A stretch of 64,000 nucleotides of DNA, from assembly GCA_012517315.1 (NCBI GenBank), contig JAAYVE010000029.1:62001-126000 (forward strand), written 5' to 3'. This DNA comes from Deltaproteobacteria bacterium. Its GTDB lineage: Bacteria; Desulfobacterota; Syntrophobacteria; Syntrophobacterales; Syntrophobacteraceae. Below the pieces are notes generated by a model, which saw nothing but the letters and a program-made list of their open reading frames with translations, ran no database searches and was not told where the DNA came from. The number at the start of each line of letters is the position of its first letter. Within the stretch, counting starts at the first letter, position 1. The position numbers and the translations under genes were made by a program. Of the stretch, positions 16,495 through 24,957 are shown piece after piece.

Positions 16495-16794
16495 CTAGAA
16501 AGTTTTCAGGAAATCATCCAGTACGTCAATGCTCTTCTTCTGAATGACGAGATCAAAGATCTTGTCCTTCTGCTTGCGGGGAATCAACTCGATGCTCTTG
16601 GTGGTGGCGGAGTCGAACTTCGCCTGGGGAATCACCTGCAGAATCTTGTCCTTTTGAGCATCGTTGGCATAAACGTAAATGACCTTCAGGCCTGCCATGG
16701 CTTCCTTGCACATGTCCGCAAGGCCCGCAGCCTGCAGTTTTGCGTATCTCTCCTCGTTGACCCAGAGGTTGATGGGGTATTTTCCTTCTGACAT
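16495..16794 (-). CDS. Sat-linked small protein of unknown function
   Basis: A 99-residue soluble protein, probably alpha/beta (alternating PINLWV, LKVIYVYA, SIELIPR strands and KLQAAGLADMCKEAMA, DKIFDLVI helices), with one cysteine and no catalytic motif I know. The start at 16794 is preferred because GAGGAG then has a 7-base spacing; an in-frame GTG lies two codons earlier. It begins only 13 bases after sat ends and is followed by a hairpin, so it is a sat-operon gene. A role in sulfate activation or Sat/Apr interaction is suggested by position alone. Confidence 0.8.
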   Translation of the reverse strand: MSEGKYPINLWVNEERYAKLQAAGLADMCKEAMAGLKVIYVYANDAQKDKILQVIPQAKFDSATTKSIELIPRKQKDKIFDLVIQKKSIDVLDDFLKTF

Positions 16795-16807
16795 GGTCAC
16801 GCTCCTC

Positions 16808-18067
16808 TTAAGCTTTCAGGGGTTCGATTGAGAAAACGGGAGTTCTCTTCTCCAGGTACTCGTCGGTGACGAAGGGGGAACCGAATCCGTACTTTTCCGC
16901 GCATTCCATGACCAGGTCGAAGACCTCGGGGCGGAAGATGAGGCGCGGCGGTTTGACACCGTCATCCACGATGCTCCGGATGAGGGTTCCGCTGAACTTC
17001 TGCCACTCGCTCTTGTGATTGCACAGCCCTTCGGAGGTCACCTCGCCGCAGTGCGGACAATAGAGCCAGTTCATGGAATAGACGGGGGTAATGTCCAATT
17101 CATCCTGGATCGTCGCGAGCAGATTGTGGGCGTCGTAGGCGCCATAGTAGGTGCCAACACCCGCATGATCGCGGCCGAACATGTGGTGGGTGAGCCCAAG
17201 GTTGGTCCTCAGGATGGAGTGGAAAACGGCTTCCTTGGGTCCTGCGTAGCGCATATCCCAGAACGTGAGGGAAGTCAGGTGGTTGTGATCTCCGAAGTAG
17301 CCGGACTTTCTCAGTTCATCCTGGGTGAGGATGATGGCTTCGTCGATGTAGTCGCCTTTCCTCTTTTCACCGATGATGGCGTTCACCAGCACGCCGACGT
17401 AAGGTTTGTCAATGGGGAGTTCAGCATAGGTCTGACTCCAGGCGCCTTTCATGAGCCACTCATGGCCAGTGTGGGGAACGTTCCGTGTCTGGTGGGCCAC
17501 GATGCGTTTCCATCCCCGCTCCTCGAATTTCTTGCGCATCTCGAGGGGGGTGATGAAATAAGGACCGTAAGGCTCGTTGATCTTGGGACGGTTCACGAGG
17601 GTGATCTTGCCGCCGATGAATTTCTCCGCATACTTATAAGTCCTGGCGCAACCGGGATGTTTGTCTTCCGTTGTCCCGTAAATGGCCTGTGCCATTTCCT
17701 TCTTGTCATAGGTGAAGATCTCTTCCACTTCGAAGAGGGCCATAGGATTGCCCATGTAAGTGAGGACCACCGACTTGCCGGGGGTGATGCCGTACTTGCC
17801 AATCTCTGCGTCGGACATATCAAAAACGATGGGGATACTCCACACGACGCCGCTGGCAAGGCGCATCTTCTTGCAGACGGAGTCCACATCCGCACTGTTC
17901 ATGAAGCCTTCGAGTGGGCTGAAGAAGCCGTAGGAAATACCGATGACCTCGTTGGCGATCTGGCTTCGGATGGGCACCTGCGGCAGTCCCTGGATTTTCT
18001 TCACCGCTTCTGCGGGTTCCAGGATTCTTTCGACGATCGGTTTGCGACCATGTCCTATTGCGGCCAT
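16808..18067 (-). CDS. sat: Sulfate adenylyltransferase (ATP sulfurylase)
   Basis: A 419-residue homooligomeric bacterial/archaeal-type ATP sulfurylase that activates sulfate to APS with ATP in the cytoplasm, the first step of dissimilatory sulfate reduction. The nucleotidyltransferase motif QTRNVPHTGHEW and the downstream GRDHAGVG hold the ATP-binding residues. The YCPHCG...CNH group (about residues 340-360) is the zinc site found in prokaryotic Sat. There is no APS-kinase domain. The start follows AAAGGAGAGAGAA. A strong terminator separates it from aprA, so either read-through or a promoter in the 50-base gap drives it; no such promoter is clear. Confidence 0.97.
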   Translation of the reverse strand: MAAIGHGRKPIVERILEPAEAVKKIQGLPQVPIRSQIANEVIGISYGFFSPLEGFMNSADVDSVCKKMRLASGVVWSIPIVFDMSDAEIGKYGITPGKSVVLTYMGNPMALFEVEEIFTYDKKEMAQAIYGTTEDKHPGCARTYKYAEKFIGGKITLVNRPKINEPYGPYFITPLEMRKKFEERGWKRIVAHQTRNVPHTGHEWLMKGAWSQTYAELPIDKPYVGVLVNAIIGEKRKGDYIDEAIILTQDELRKSGYFGDHNHLTSLTFWDMRYAGPKEAVFHSILRTNLGLTHHMFGRDHAGVGTYYGAYDAHNLLATIQDELDITPVYSMNWLYCPHCGEVTSEGLCNHKSEWQKFSGTLIRSIVDDGVKPPRLIFRPEVFDLVMECAEKYGFGSPFVTDEYLEKRTPVFSIEPLKA

Positions 18068-18120
18068 GCTTCTCTCTCCTTTTTCTCAACAGTTACAGCG
18101 AAAACAACATGAAGCGGACG

Positions 18121-18158
18121 TTAAAAAAAACCTCCAGGTGCAGCATTGCACCTGGAGG
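18121..18158 (-). terminator. Strong intrinsic terminator between aprA and sat
   Basis: CCTCCAGGTGCA (18158-18147 on the minus strand) pairs perfectly with TGCACCTGGAGG (18142-18131): a 12-bp stem with a 4-base loop, followed by eight T. It lies 22 bases after the aprA stop and 53 bases before the sat start. Confidence 0.92.
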
Positions 18159-18180
18159 CGGAGTGGACTACGTGGTCATT

Positions 18181-20094
18181 TTAGACCGGCAGGTTGATGA
18201 TGGGAACCTTCTTCAGGGTCCATTCACCGGTCTTGGGATTCCAAACCGAATTCACGAAGCACTTCCAGTTGGCCTCGTCCATTTTCGGGAAGTCGGCACG
18301 GTAATAATACCCCGGCCAACGGCTCTCTTCGCGGAAGAGGACATGACGCAGGTGGCTTTCGGCGATCCACATGCGGTGGGTGTTCTCCCATGCACGCATT
18401 AGTTCGTGGAGGTCGGCGGCCGCCAACTTCTCGGAGTCTTCCTTCAGCATGCCGAGGAGTTCGAGACCTCTCTCCAGAAGGGACTTGTTGGTGGTGAACT
18501 GGGAGCTCACGCCGGCGCAGTATTCATCCATGATCTTCTGGAGGCGGAACATAAACATCTTGGGTTTGATGAAATTGGGGTTGATGTCGGGATCACTCGA
18601 GAGGGCGTGGAACTGCTCGAACCGAGCCATGGGGGCCAGGATGGTTTCTTTCATCTTGGCGACCACGGCATCATCCACCTTGGGGGCCACGTTATTGTCC
18701 AGGATGTAAGCGATGGCGCCCTTGGCGGCGATGCGGCCTTCCGCATGGGAACCGGAGGAGAATTTGTGGCTGGAGGCACCGGCGCCGTCACCGGCCGTGA
18801 ACAATCCCTTGACGGTGGTCATGTGATTGTACACGCCGATGGGTTCCCACTGCTTGCGGTATTCTGCAGGCATCACGTCTTCGGGGCCGCACACCCAGGC
18901 GCCTGAGGCACCGGAGTGGGAACCGATGAAGTAAGGCTCGGCAGCGGCGATTTCAGAAGACCGCTCTTCGGGCTGGATGTTCATGCCGGCCCACAGGAGG
19001 GACTGGCTGATGGTCATATCCAGGAAGTCTTCCCACGCCTCGGCTTCCAGTTCCTTCATCTTCTTTTTGAAAGCCTTGGGATCGTCCTTGTATTTGGCGG
19101 CGAGGTTGGCGATGGCCTCTTCCGTCCTCATATAGATGGGACCCTTACCCGCCATGACGTCTTCCATGCCCAGCCAGTTGCGGAGGTTGGCGGGGATGGG
19201 CTTGCCCGTTCCGTAAGGAGCCCACTGGGGCAGTTCGTCGGCGCGGGTCACCATGTATTCTTCACCGAAGGCATTGGTTGCACGGGACTTGAACAGGAGG
19301 AACCAGGCTCCCACAGGGCCGTAGCCGTCCTTGAAGCGGACGGGGATGAAGCGGACTTCCTGGCAGGTCATTTCCGCACCGGCGCGAATGGTGAAATATG
19401 CGGTGGAGCCGGCGTTCCAGGGGGGATACCAGGCGCGGCCGAGACCCTCACCCACGGATCGGGGACGGAACACATGCACGGCACCGCCCATGCAGGCGAT
19501 GGTCGCTTTGGCCTTGAAAACGTAAAACTTGTTCTCGCGGACGCTGAAGCCCACGCCGCCCAGGCACTTATTGTTGTCGTAGTCCATGAGCGGTTCAACG
19601 ATGAAAACGCGCTCATAGAGCCAGTCGGTGAAACCGGCCTCGTTCATGGCGTTTTTCGCAGCCTCGGCGACGATGACCTTGTAGGACTCGCCGTTGATCA
19701 TGATCTGCCAGCGGCCTTCATTCACGTAGTTGCCCTGCTCGTCCTTCCAAATGGGAAGGCCCCACTTTTCGAACAGATGCACGGTGGAGTCCACGTGACG
19801 GGCGATATCATAGACCAGGTCTTCCCGGGATACGCCCATGAGATCCTGGCGGACGTACTTGACATAGTCTTCCAGGGTGTTCACGCCCTTGGCGTAGTTG
19901 ATGTACTGATTGATGGCGGAGAGACCCATGGCGACGGCGCCGGAACGGTCCATGGCGGCCTTGTCCACCACCACAACCTTAAGCCCGTTTTTCTTCGCCC
20001 AGTAGGCCGCCTCGAAAGTGGCGCCGCATGCGGACATGCCACCGCCAATGATGAGCAGATCAGTATCGACGACTACAGTTTCAAAATTAGGCAT
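18181..20094 (-). CDS. aprA: APS reductase alpha subunit
   Basis: A 637-residue FAD subunit of dissimilatory adenylylsulfate reductase, which reduces APS to sulfite and AMP in the cytoplasm. The N-terminal FAD motif IIGGGMSACGATFEAAYWAK starts near residue 14; SGAVAMGLSAINQYIN follows, typical of AprA within the fumarate-reductase superfamily. Length matches the family (about 630-665). It is 24 bases after aprB and shares its transcript. The mRNA is closed by a strong terminator. Electrons arrive from QmoAB through AprB. Confidence 0.97.
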   Translation of the reverse strand: MPNFETVVVDTDLLIIGGGMSACGATFEAAYWAKKNGLKVVVVDKAAMDRSGAVAMGLSAINQYINYAKGVNTLEDYVKYVRQDLMGVSREDLVYDIARHVDSTVHLFEKWGLPIWKDEQGNYVNEGRWQIMINGESYKVIVAEAAKNAMNEAGFTDWLYERVFIVEPLMDYDNNKCLGGVGFSVRENKFYVFKAKATIACMGGAVHVFRPRSVGEGLGRAWYPPWNAGSTAYFTIRAGAEMTCQEVRFIPVRFKDGYGPVGAWFLLFKSRATNAFGEEYMVTRADELPQWAPYGTGKPIPANLRNWLGMEDVMAGKGPIYMRTEEAIANLAAKYKDDPKAFKKKMKELEAEAWEDFLDMTISQSLLWAGMNIQPEERSSEIAAAEPYFIGSHSGASGAWVCGPEDVMPAEYRKQWEPIGVYNHMTTVKGLFTAGDGAGASSHKFSSGSHAEGRIAAKGAIAYILDNNVAPKVDDAVVAKMKETILAPMARFEQFHALSSDPDINPNFIKPKMFMFRLQKIMDEYCAGVSSQFTTNKSLLERGLELLGMLKEDSEKLAAADLHELMRAWENTHRMWIAESHLRHVLFREESRWPGYYYRADFPKMDEANWKCFVNSVWNPKTGEWTLKKVPIINLPV

Positions 20095-20118
20095 ATTGTG
20101 ACCTCCTTTGGAGAATGG

Positions 20119-20562
20119 TTACTTCTTCAGTGTGGGAAGCGTGGCTTGGCCGGTGGAAGCCGGTTCCGTGCAGAGGATCGGGCTCTTGATGTCGTCTGTG
20201 CCTGTCTCGAAGCCGGCCAGAGGGTTGGCCTTGCCTTCCGGGGTCGTCCGGATGGGGAATTTGAAGCGCTTCACCTGACCGTTGCGGAACTTGACGGTCC
20301 ACATGATATCTTCGGATCCGCGGAGGGGTACCACCGATGCTCCCATGGGTACGAAGTCGGCATAGGCGCGAACGTCAATCGCCTGCTGAGGACAAATCTT
20401 CACGCAGTTGTAGCACTCCCAGCACATCTCGGGTGCTCTGTTCCAGGCCTTCATCTTTTCTTTATCCAAAACCATGAGATCGTTGGGGCAGATGTACATG
20501 CATGCGGTCTTGTCCTGCCCTTTGCAACCATCGCATTTCTCAAGAATCACGTAACTTGGCAT
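20119..20562 (-). CDS. aprB: APS reductase beta subunit
   Basis: A 147-residue ferredoxin-like subunit with two [4Fe-4S] clusters. KCDGCKGQDKTACMYICP carries the extended first motif characteristic of AprB, and CWECYNCVKICP the second. The C-terminal tail wraps AprA in known structures. The start is put at 20562 because TAGGAG (about 20576-20571) touches the ATG at 20571 but is 9 bases from the one at 20562. It is the first gene of aprBA, with a consensus promoter about 430 bases upstream. Confidence 0.96.
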   Translation of the reverse strand: MPSYVILEKCDGCKGQDKTACMYICPNDLMVLDKEKMKAWNRAPEMCWECYNCVKICPQQAIDVRAYADFVPMGASVVPLRGSEDIMWTVKFRNGQVKRFKFPIRTTPEGKANPLAGFETGTDDIKSPILCTEPASTGQATLPTLKK

Positions 20563-20995
20563 AGTCTTCATCTCCTAATAGGTTTTGACTTCGTTTAGCC
20601 CAAAACTACACATTGATGGGATCTGCCACTTCGACCTGCGCGCACCTCCTTTCCTCTTGTGCAACTGGCCCCGAAATGCTTTCCATACTCATCTCAGAGC
20701 ATCAAAGCCAGTTCCATATGGTAGGGGATTCCAGACACGTTCCTGATGATGATGGTTCCAATTTCATTCGAGACCGGTGGAGTATCCGCTTCGGATTCTC
20801 GGGGGGGCGCGGCGACTCGAGGATTGGATCGCCCGAGAAAGAACCCGAAAGTTCGGACTATCCCCACCGCAGTGGAGGAATGGTCCGCTTGCCGGACAAG
20901 AAACATTCCAAAACACTTGGGAGTGTCTTGAGCCCAACGGCTTCCCTCGCTTGACTTGTACATTGATGCACAAAAAAGGACAAACCGCGAACGGC
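20563..20995 (-). other. Long leader of aprBA
   Basis: If the promoter at 20996-21023 is used, the mRNA has a leader of about 425 bases. The leader contains a perfect 10-base match to the anti-Shine-Dalgarno complement (AAAGGAGGTG, 20651-20642) about 70 bases before the aprB ribosome site. An open frame at 20963-20694 has an ATG but no good ribosome site. I do not recognise a known riboswitch. Confidence 0.45.
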
Positions 20996-21023
20996 ATTAT
21001 ACGGGTGACTCGGTCCTTGTCAA
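20996..21023 (-). promoter_or_regulatory. Consensus sigma-70 promoter for aprBA
   Basis: On the minus strand TTGACA (21023-21018) and TATAAT (21001-20996), both perfect, are 16 bases apart. It reads toward aprB, and nothing else lies between on that strand. Strong expression of aprBA is expected in sulfate reducers. Confidence 0.75.
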
Positions 21024-21106
21024 GCAAAAACGGTCGCAACTTGAGCCGCTGGGTCGGTCGGCGCAAAAACCCGTCAGGTCGAGCTTCAACCCGGGACATG
21101 TCCTTG

Positions 21107-21170
21107 GGGACAGAGTCAACACGGTTGACCTACCACAGGAAGACAAAGAATGCAAGACAGACTTGTCCCC
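21107..21170. repeat. Nested imperfect inverted repeat
   Basis: GGGGACA (21107-21113) is complementary to TGTCCCC (21164-21170). Inside the left half, GTCAAC-ACG-GTTGAC (21115-21129) forms a further 6-bp palindrome. GGGGACA...TGTCCCC ends resemble extragenic repeats found in many proteobacterial genomes, but only one copy is in the window. Confidence 0.4.
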
Positions 21171-21280
21171 TTTTGTGAGTTGATTTCCTCCAACACATGG
21201 AATAGAGAATTGAACGCGAGACCATCTCTCCCCCGATGATCCGATAATCTGCATCGAATGGTAACCAACGGGAATTTCTT

Positions 21281-22330
21281 ATGATAAAAACGTGGCTTTC
21301 GGCGACCTTTCGCCATGCAGGCCCGCTCCTCGTGCTCCCCATCGCCCTCATCGGCATCGGGACTGCAGGGTTCATGTTCCTCCAGGACTATTCCCTTCTG
21401 GAGGCCCTTTATATGACCATCATCACCCTGAGCACCGTCGGTTTCGGAGAGATCAAGCCCCTCGATCAGACGGGCCGAATTTTCACCATCGTGCTGATTC
21501 TCACAGGGGCCACCTTTGTTGCCTATCAATTGACGTACTTTAGTCAGTTGATGCTGGATATGGATCTGTTGGACTTGGTTCGGAGGCGCAGGTTGAAAAA
21601 GCAACTGGAGCAAATGCACGGACATTACGTGGTGTGCGGATTCGGGCAAATGGGTCAGATCATTGTGGATGAACTGATTCGGGGGGGGATCCCCGTGGTT
21701 GTGGTGGACAACGACGAGTCCCTTCTGGTGCGACTCCGGGAAAAGGGAATCCTTCATCTTCTTGGCGATGCGACCGAGGAGGAGAATCTCCTGGAGGCCG
21801 GCATCAAACGGGCCGACGGACTGGTCTCCGTGGTCAACAAGGACACGGACAATGTCTATATTGTCCTCACAGCCCGCGATCTCAACAAGGATTTGCTCAT
21901 TTTCGCACGAGCCGGAACCCCCTACACTGAAAAGCGGCTCTTCCAGGCAGGCGCGAACCGGGTTGTGTCCCCTTTTGCCATCGGGGCGATCCGCATCGCC
22001 CATAACATTCTCCGCCCAACGGTCACGGACTTTCTCGAACTGGCCCTTTCGGGGGAAGGCATGGAACTCACCATGGAGGAACTGCGCATCCCCGATGGGG
22101 CCGAACTCGTGGGCAAGGAACTCATGCACTCGGGTATCCGCAGCCAGTACAATCTCATTGTGGTTGCCATCAAACGGGCCGACGGCCAGATGGTTTACAA
22201 CCCCTCGCCTCTCGAGGTGCTCCAGGCAGGGGACATCATGGTGGTGATCGGCCCCCAAGAAAACCTCGCTCGATTCGGAGGCGCCGTGCTGGGTTGCCCC
22301 CTTCCAACCTTCGGACCCTGCAAAAGTTGA
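21281..22330 (+). CDS. Two-helix potassium channel with TrkA-N/RCK domain
   Basis: A 349-residue channel of the MthK/Kch type. Two membrane helices (about residues 15-35 and 65-90) flank the pore with selectivity filter TVGFGE near residue 62. A TrkA-N Rossmann domain follows (YVVCGFGQMGQIIVDEL, near residue 116), then a TrkA-C domain at about 255-340. Such proteins conduct K+ under control of ligands such as NAD(H), nucleotides or Ca2+ bound to the RCK ring. It stands alone, divergent from the aprBA promoter region. No obvious ribosome site stronger than GGGAA precedes the ATG. Confidence 0.92.
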   Translation: MIKTWLSATFRHAGPLLVLPIALIGIGTAGFMFLQDYSLLEALYMTIITLSTVGFGEIKPLDQTGRIFTIVLILTGATFVAYQLTYFSQLMLDMDLLDLVRRRRLKKQLEQMHGHYVVCGFGQMGQIIVDELIRGGIPVVVVDNDESLLVRLREKGILHLLGDATEEENLLEAGIKRADGLVSVVNKDTDNVYIVLTARDLNKDLLIFARAGTPYTEKRLFQAGANRVVSPFAIGAIRIAHNILRPTVTDFLELALSGEGMELTMEELRIPDGAELVGKELMHSGIRSQYNLIVVAIKRADGQMVYNPSPLEVLQAGDIMVVIGPQENLARFGGAVLGCPLPTFGPCKS

Positions 22331-22342
22331 CACGCGAACGGT

Positions 22343-22371
22343 TTGACAAAATCAAAATCTTTTTATATAAA
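22343..22371 (+). promoter_or_regulatory. Consensus promoter with palindrome before the beta-oxidation genes
   Basis: TTGACA (22343-22348), 17-base spacer, TATAAA (22366-22371). TTTGA-CAAAA-TCAAA (22342-22356) overlaps the -35 box as an inverted repeat that could bind a repressor. The leader to the thiolase gene is about 380 bases and codes for nothing I can support (rest of gap 22331-22755). Confidence 0.75.
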
Positions 22372-22755
22372 GGCGCTGTCTCGAGCAATAACCACAGTGA
22401 ATTGCTGAGAAATAGATTCCAGGAGGCGAAGGCAACCGCTTCAGCTTTTTCCCCCTTAGAAGGAGCGGTCTGTAAGAGGGATGGCCGACGACGAATGGAT
22501 CGGGTTGAGAATGGGCCTTTTGAGCACGGAGAGCTTTTTTAGGTGCCCAAGAGGATCGCCTGTTGTTGACCGGCATCGGGGGAGGATTTCGTGGGATTCG
22601 CGCCGTGGCTGTTTTTTAAAACCCATAAGTCTCCATGAAACCCGTTTTGATTGCGGTGACGGCTTCTCGGGGCCATCGCCAGGACCCGTCGAGTTGCTCT
22701 ACCTTCCAACTGTTTGCCTATCTTCGTCGATTCCCTGTTTGATCTGGAGAGAAGC

Positions 22756-23940
22756 ATGCAACAACCTGTTATCGTCAGCGCTTTAAGAACCCCCGTGGGG
22801 AGTTTTGGAAAGAGTCTCACCCAGGTTCCCGCCGTGGAGTTGGGGACCGCTGTTCTCAAGGAAACCCTGAATCGCCTCTCACTGGATCCGGCAGTGGTCG
22901 ACGAAGTGATTCTCGGCAACGTCCTACAGGCGGGGCAGGGACAAAACCCCGCGCGCCAAGTGAGTATTCACTCTGGCATTCCTGAGGATGTTCCTGCGTT
23001 CACCGTGAACAAGGTGTGCGCGTCAGGTCTCAAGTCCGTTCTCCTTGCAGCTCAGGCGGTAATGCTGGAGGACGCTCAGGTGGTCGTTGCGGGGGGTATC
23101 GAGAACATGTCCCGGGCTCCTTATGCATTGCAGGAAGCCAGGTGGGGTCGCCGGATGGGGGACGGATCCCTCACCGACCTCATGATTCTCGACGGTCTTT
23201 GGGACATTTTCAACGGGTACCATATGGGAAACACCGCGGAAAACGTAGCTGAACGTTTTCAAGTGAGCCGGGAGGAGCAGGACGCGTTTGCATTGGTCAG
23301 CCAGCAAAAGGCGGAAGCGGCCATTCGGAGCGGCCGGTTCAAGGATGAGATTGTCCCCGTCCAGGTGCCGCAGAAGAGAGGCATTTACGTGACCATGGAC
23401 ACGGACGAACACCCTCGTCTGGGAACCACCCTCGAAGCGCTCGCCAAGCTCCCCGCCGCCTTCAAGCCGGGAGGGACCGTGACCGCCGGGAACGCATCGG
23501 GGATCAATGATGGTGCGGCCATCATCGTGGTCATGTCTGAAAGGAAAGCTTCTGAACTGGGCTTGAAGCCCATGGCCCTCATTCGCGGTTATGCATCCGC
23601 CGGAGTGGATCCCGCCATTATGGGAATGGGTCCCGTGAAGGCGAGCGAGAAGGTCTTGGCCAAGGTCGGCTGGAGGGTGGACGACCTTGATTTGATCGAG
23701 GCCAATGAGGCCTTTGCTTCACAGGCAATCGCCGTCAATCGTCACATGCAGTGGGATCCGTCTAAAGTCAACGTGAACGGCGGAGCCATTGCTTTAGGAC
23801 ATCCCATTGGGGCCTCCGGGGCGAGAATCCTTACGACCCTCCTCCATGAAATGGAAAAGAGGGGAGCAAGAAAGGGATTGGCGACGCTTTGTATCGGGGG
23901 AGGGCAGGGGTCGGCCGTTTTGGTGGAAAGACATGAGTGA
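22756..23940 (+). CDS. Acetyl-CoA acetyltransferase / thiolase
   Basis: A 394-residue thiolase. The nucleophilic cysteine is in KVCASGLKS (about residue 90), the conserved histidine in [10 protein letters not shown] (about residue 350) and the second cysteine in CIGGGQG (about residue 380). Such enzymes cleave 3-ketoacyl-CoA or condense acetyl-CoA. The start at 22756 follows GGAGAG; an open frame extends upstream without a ribosome site. The stop precedes an enoyl-CoA hydratase and an acyl-CoA dehydrogenase, so catabolism of short or medium acyl-CoA is likely. No 3-hydroxyacyl-CoA dehydrogenase is in the operon. Confidence 0.95.
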   Translation: MQQPVIVSALRTPVGSFGKSLTQVPAVELGTAVLKETLNRLSLDPAVVDEVILGNVLQAGQGQNPARQVSIHSGIPEDVPAFTVNKVCASGLKSVLLAAQAVMLEDAQVVVAGGIENMSRAPYALQEARWGRRMGDGSLTDLMILDGLWDIFNGYHMGNTAENVAERFQVSREEQDAFALVSQQKAEAAIRSGRFKDEIVPVQVPQKRGIYVTMDTDEHPRLGTTLEALAKLPAAFKPGGTVTAGNASGINDGAAIIVVMSERKASELGLKPMALIRGYASAGVDPAIMGMGPVKASEKVLAKVGWRVDDLDLIEANEAFASQAIAVNRHMQWDPSKVNVNGGAIALGHPIGASGARILTTLLHEMEKRGARKGLATLCIGGGQGSAVLVERHE

Positions 23941-24020
23941 TCAGTAGGTACCCCGAAGTCGAACCCCGTGCAATGCAATGGGACCTGGCACCTGCCGCAA
24001 TCCAGGGGAAAGGGGGAGGA

Positions 24021-24818
24021 GTGACAAGAACATTTGAAAATATTCTTTTTGAAGTCAGGGACAGAGTGGGGGTTGCCACTTTCAACAGGCCGAAGGTTCT
24101 CAATGCCCTCAATCCGGGAACCTTTGACGATCTGGAACAAATCATCCATCTGGCGGAAAAGGACGATTCCATCAGGGTCCTGGTTCTGACCGGTGCGGGG
24201 GAGAAGGCATTCATCGCCGGGGCGGACATTACGGAATTCCCGAACATGAACCCTCTGCAGGCGCGAGCATTTGGTGAGAGAGGCCAGGACGTTTTCTTCC
24301 AACTCGAGCAACTGCCCCTTCCCGTCATCGCCTGTGTCAACGGGTTTGCTCTGGGAGGTGGTTGTGAATGTGCCATGAGCTGCGACTTTATCTACGCTTC
24401 GGAAAATGCCCGTTTTGGAATGCCGGAGGTGAACCTGGGTCTCGTTCCCGGGTTCGGAGGGCCCCAGAGACTTCTCAGGCTTGTGGGCCGCGCCAAGGCG
24501 AAAGAACTGTGCATGACCGGAGAAATGATCGACGCAAGACAGGCGCTCCAACTGGGGCTGGTCGCCAAGGTTTTTCCCCCGGACCAACTGGTGGAGGAAA
24601 CCATGAAAGTTGCCAAGGTGCTGGCCGCGAAGAGCGCCGGGGTATTGCGATGCTTGAAGCGGGTCATTGACAGGGGAGTGGACGTGGATCTCAAGACCGG
24701 CTGCGCCCTCGAGGCGGAGACGTTTGGGATTTGCTTTGCGGGGGAGGATGCTCGGGAAGGGGTTGCGGCCTTCCTGGAAAAGCGCAAACCCCAATTTAAG
24801 GGAACACTCACCAGTTGA
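24021..24818 (+). CDS. Enoyl-CoA hydratase (crotonase family)
   Basis: A 265-residue crotonase-fold enzyme that hydrates trans-2-enoyl-CoA. The oxyanion-hole segments are FIAGADITEF (about residue 70) and ALGGGCECAM (about residue 115), and the catalytic glutamates are in GGGCECAM and MPEVNLGLVPGFGG. The start is placed at GTG 24021 behind AAAGGGGGAGG; an ATG at 23973 and a frame back to 23937 are possible but have no ribosome site. It forms an operon with the thiolase before and the dehydrogenase after. Confidence 0.93.
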   Translation: MTRTFENILFEVRDRVGVATFNRPKVLNALNPGTFDDLEQIIHLAEKDDSIRVLVLTGAGEKAFIAGADITEFPNMNPLQARAFGERGQDVFFQLEQLPLPVIACVNGFALGGGCECAMSCDFIYASENARFGMPEVNLGLVPGFGGPQRLLRLVGRAKAKELCMTGEMIDARQALQLGLVAKVFPPDQLVEETMKVAKVLAAKSAGVLRCLKRVIDRGVDVDLKTGCALEAETFGICFAGEDAREGVAAFLEKRKPQFKGTLTS

Positions 24819-24957
24819 TGGGAGGGAAAACAATTCGTTATCTGTTTTGCGACGAGAGGCCGGGAAATCATCCATTGGGGGAGCCGTCCGTTTCCGGTCC
24901 CCGGCATCGGAAACCGAAAGCAATGGATCACCATCAAATCGGCAGGGGGAGGAGACG

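Noticed and set aside
18916-20598. 560-codon open frame on the plus strand opposite aprA and aprB
   Set aside because: aprA and aprB are unmistakable on the other strand. The antisense frame is rich in His, Gly, Val and Asp and matches no family, as expected for the shadow of a high-GC gene.
20694-20963. 89-codon open frame in the aprBA leader
   Set aside because: It begins with ATG but lacks a ribosome site and any recognisable sequence; kept only as a comment on the leader.
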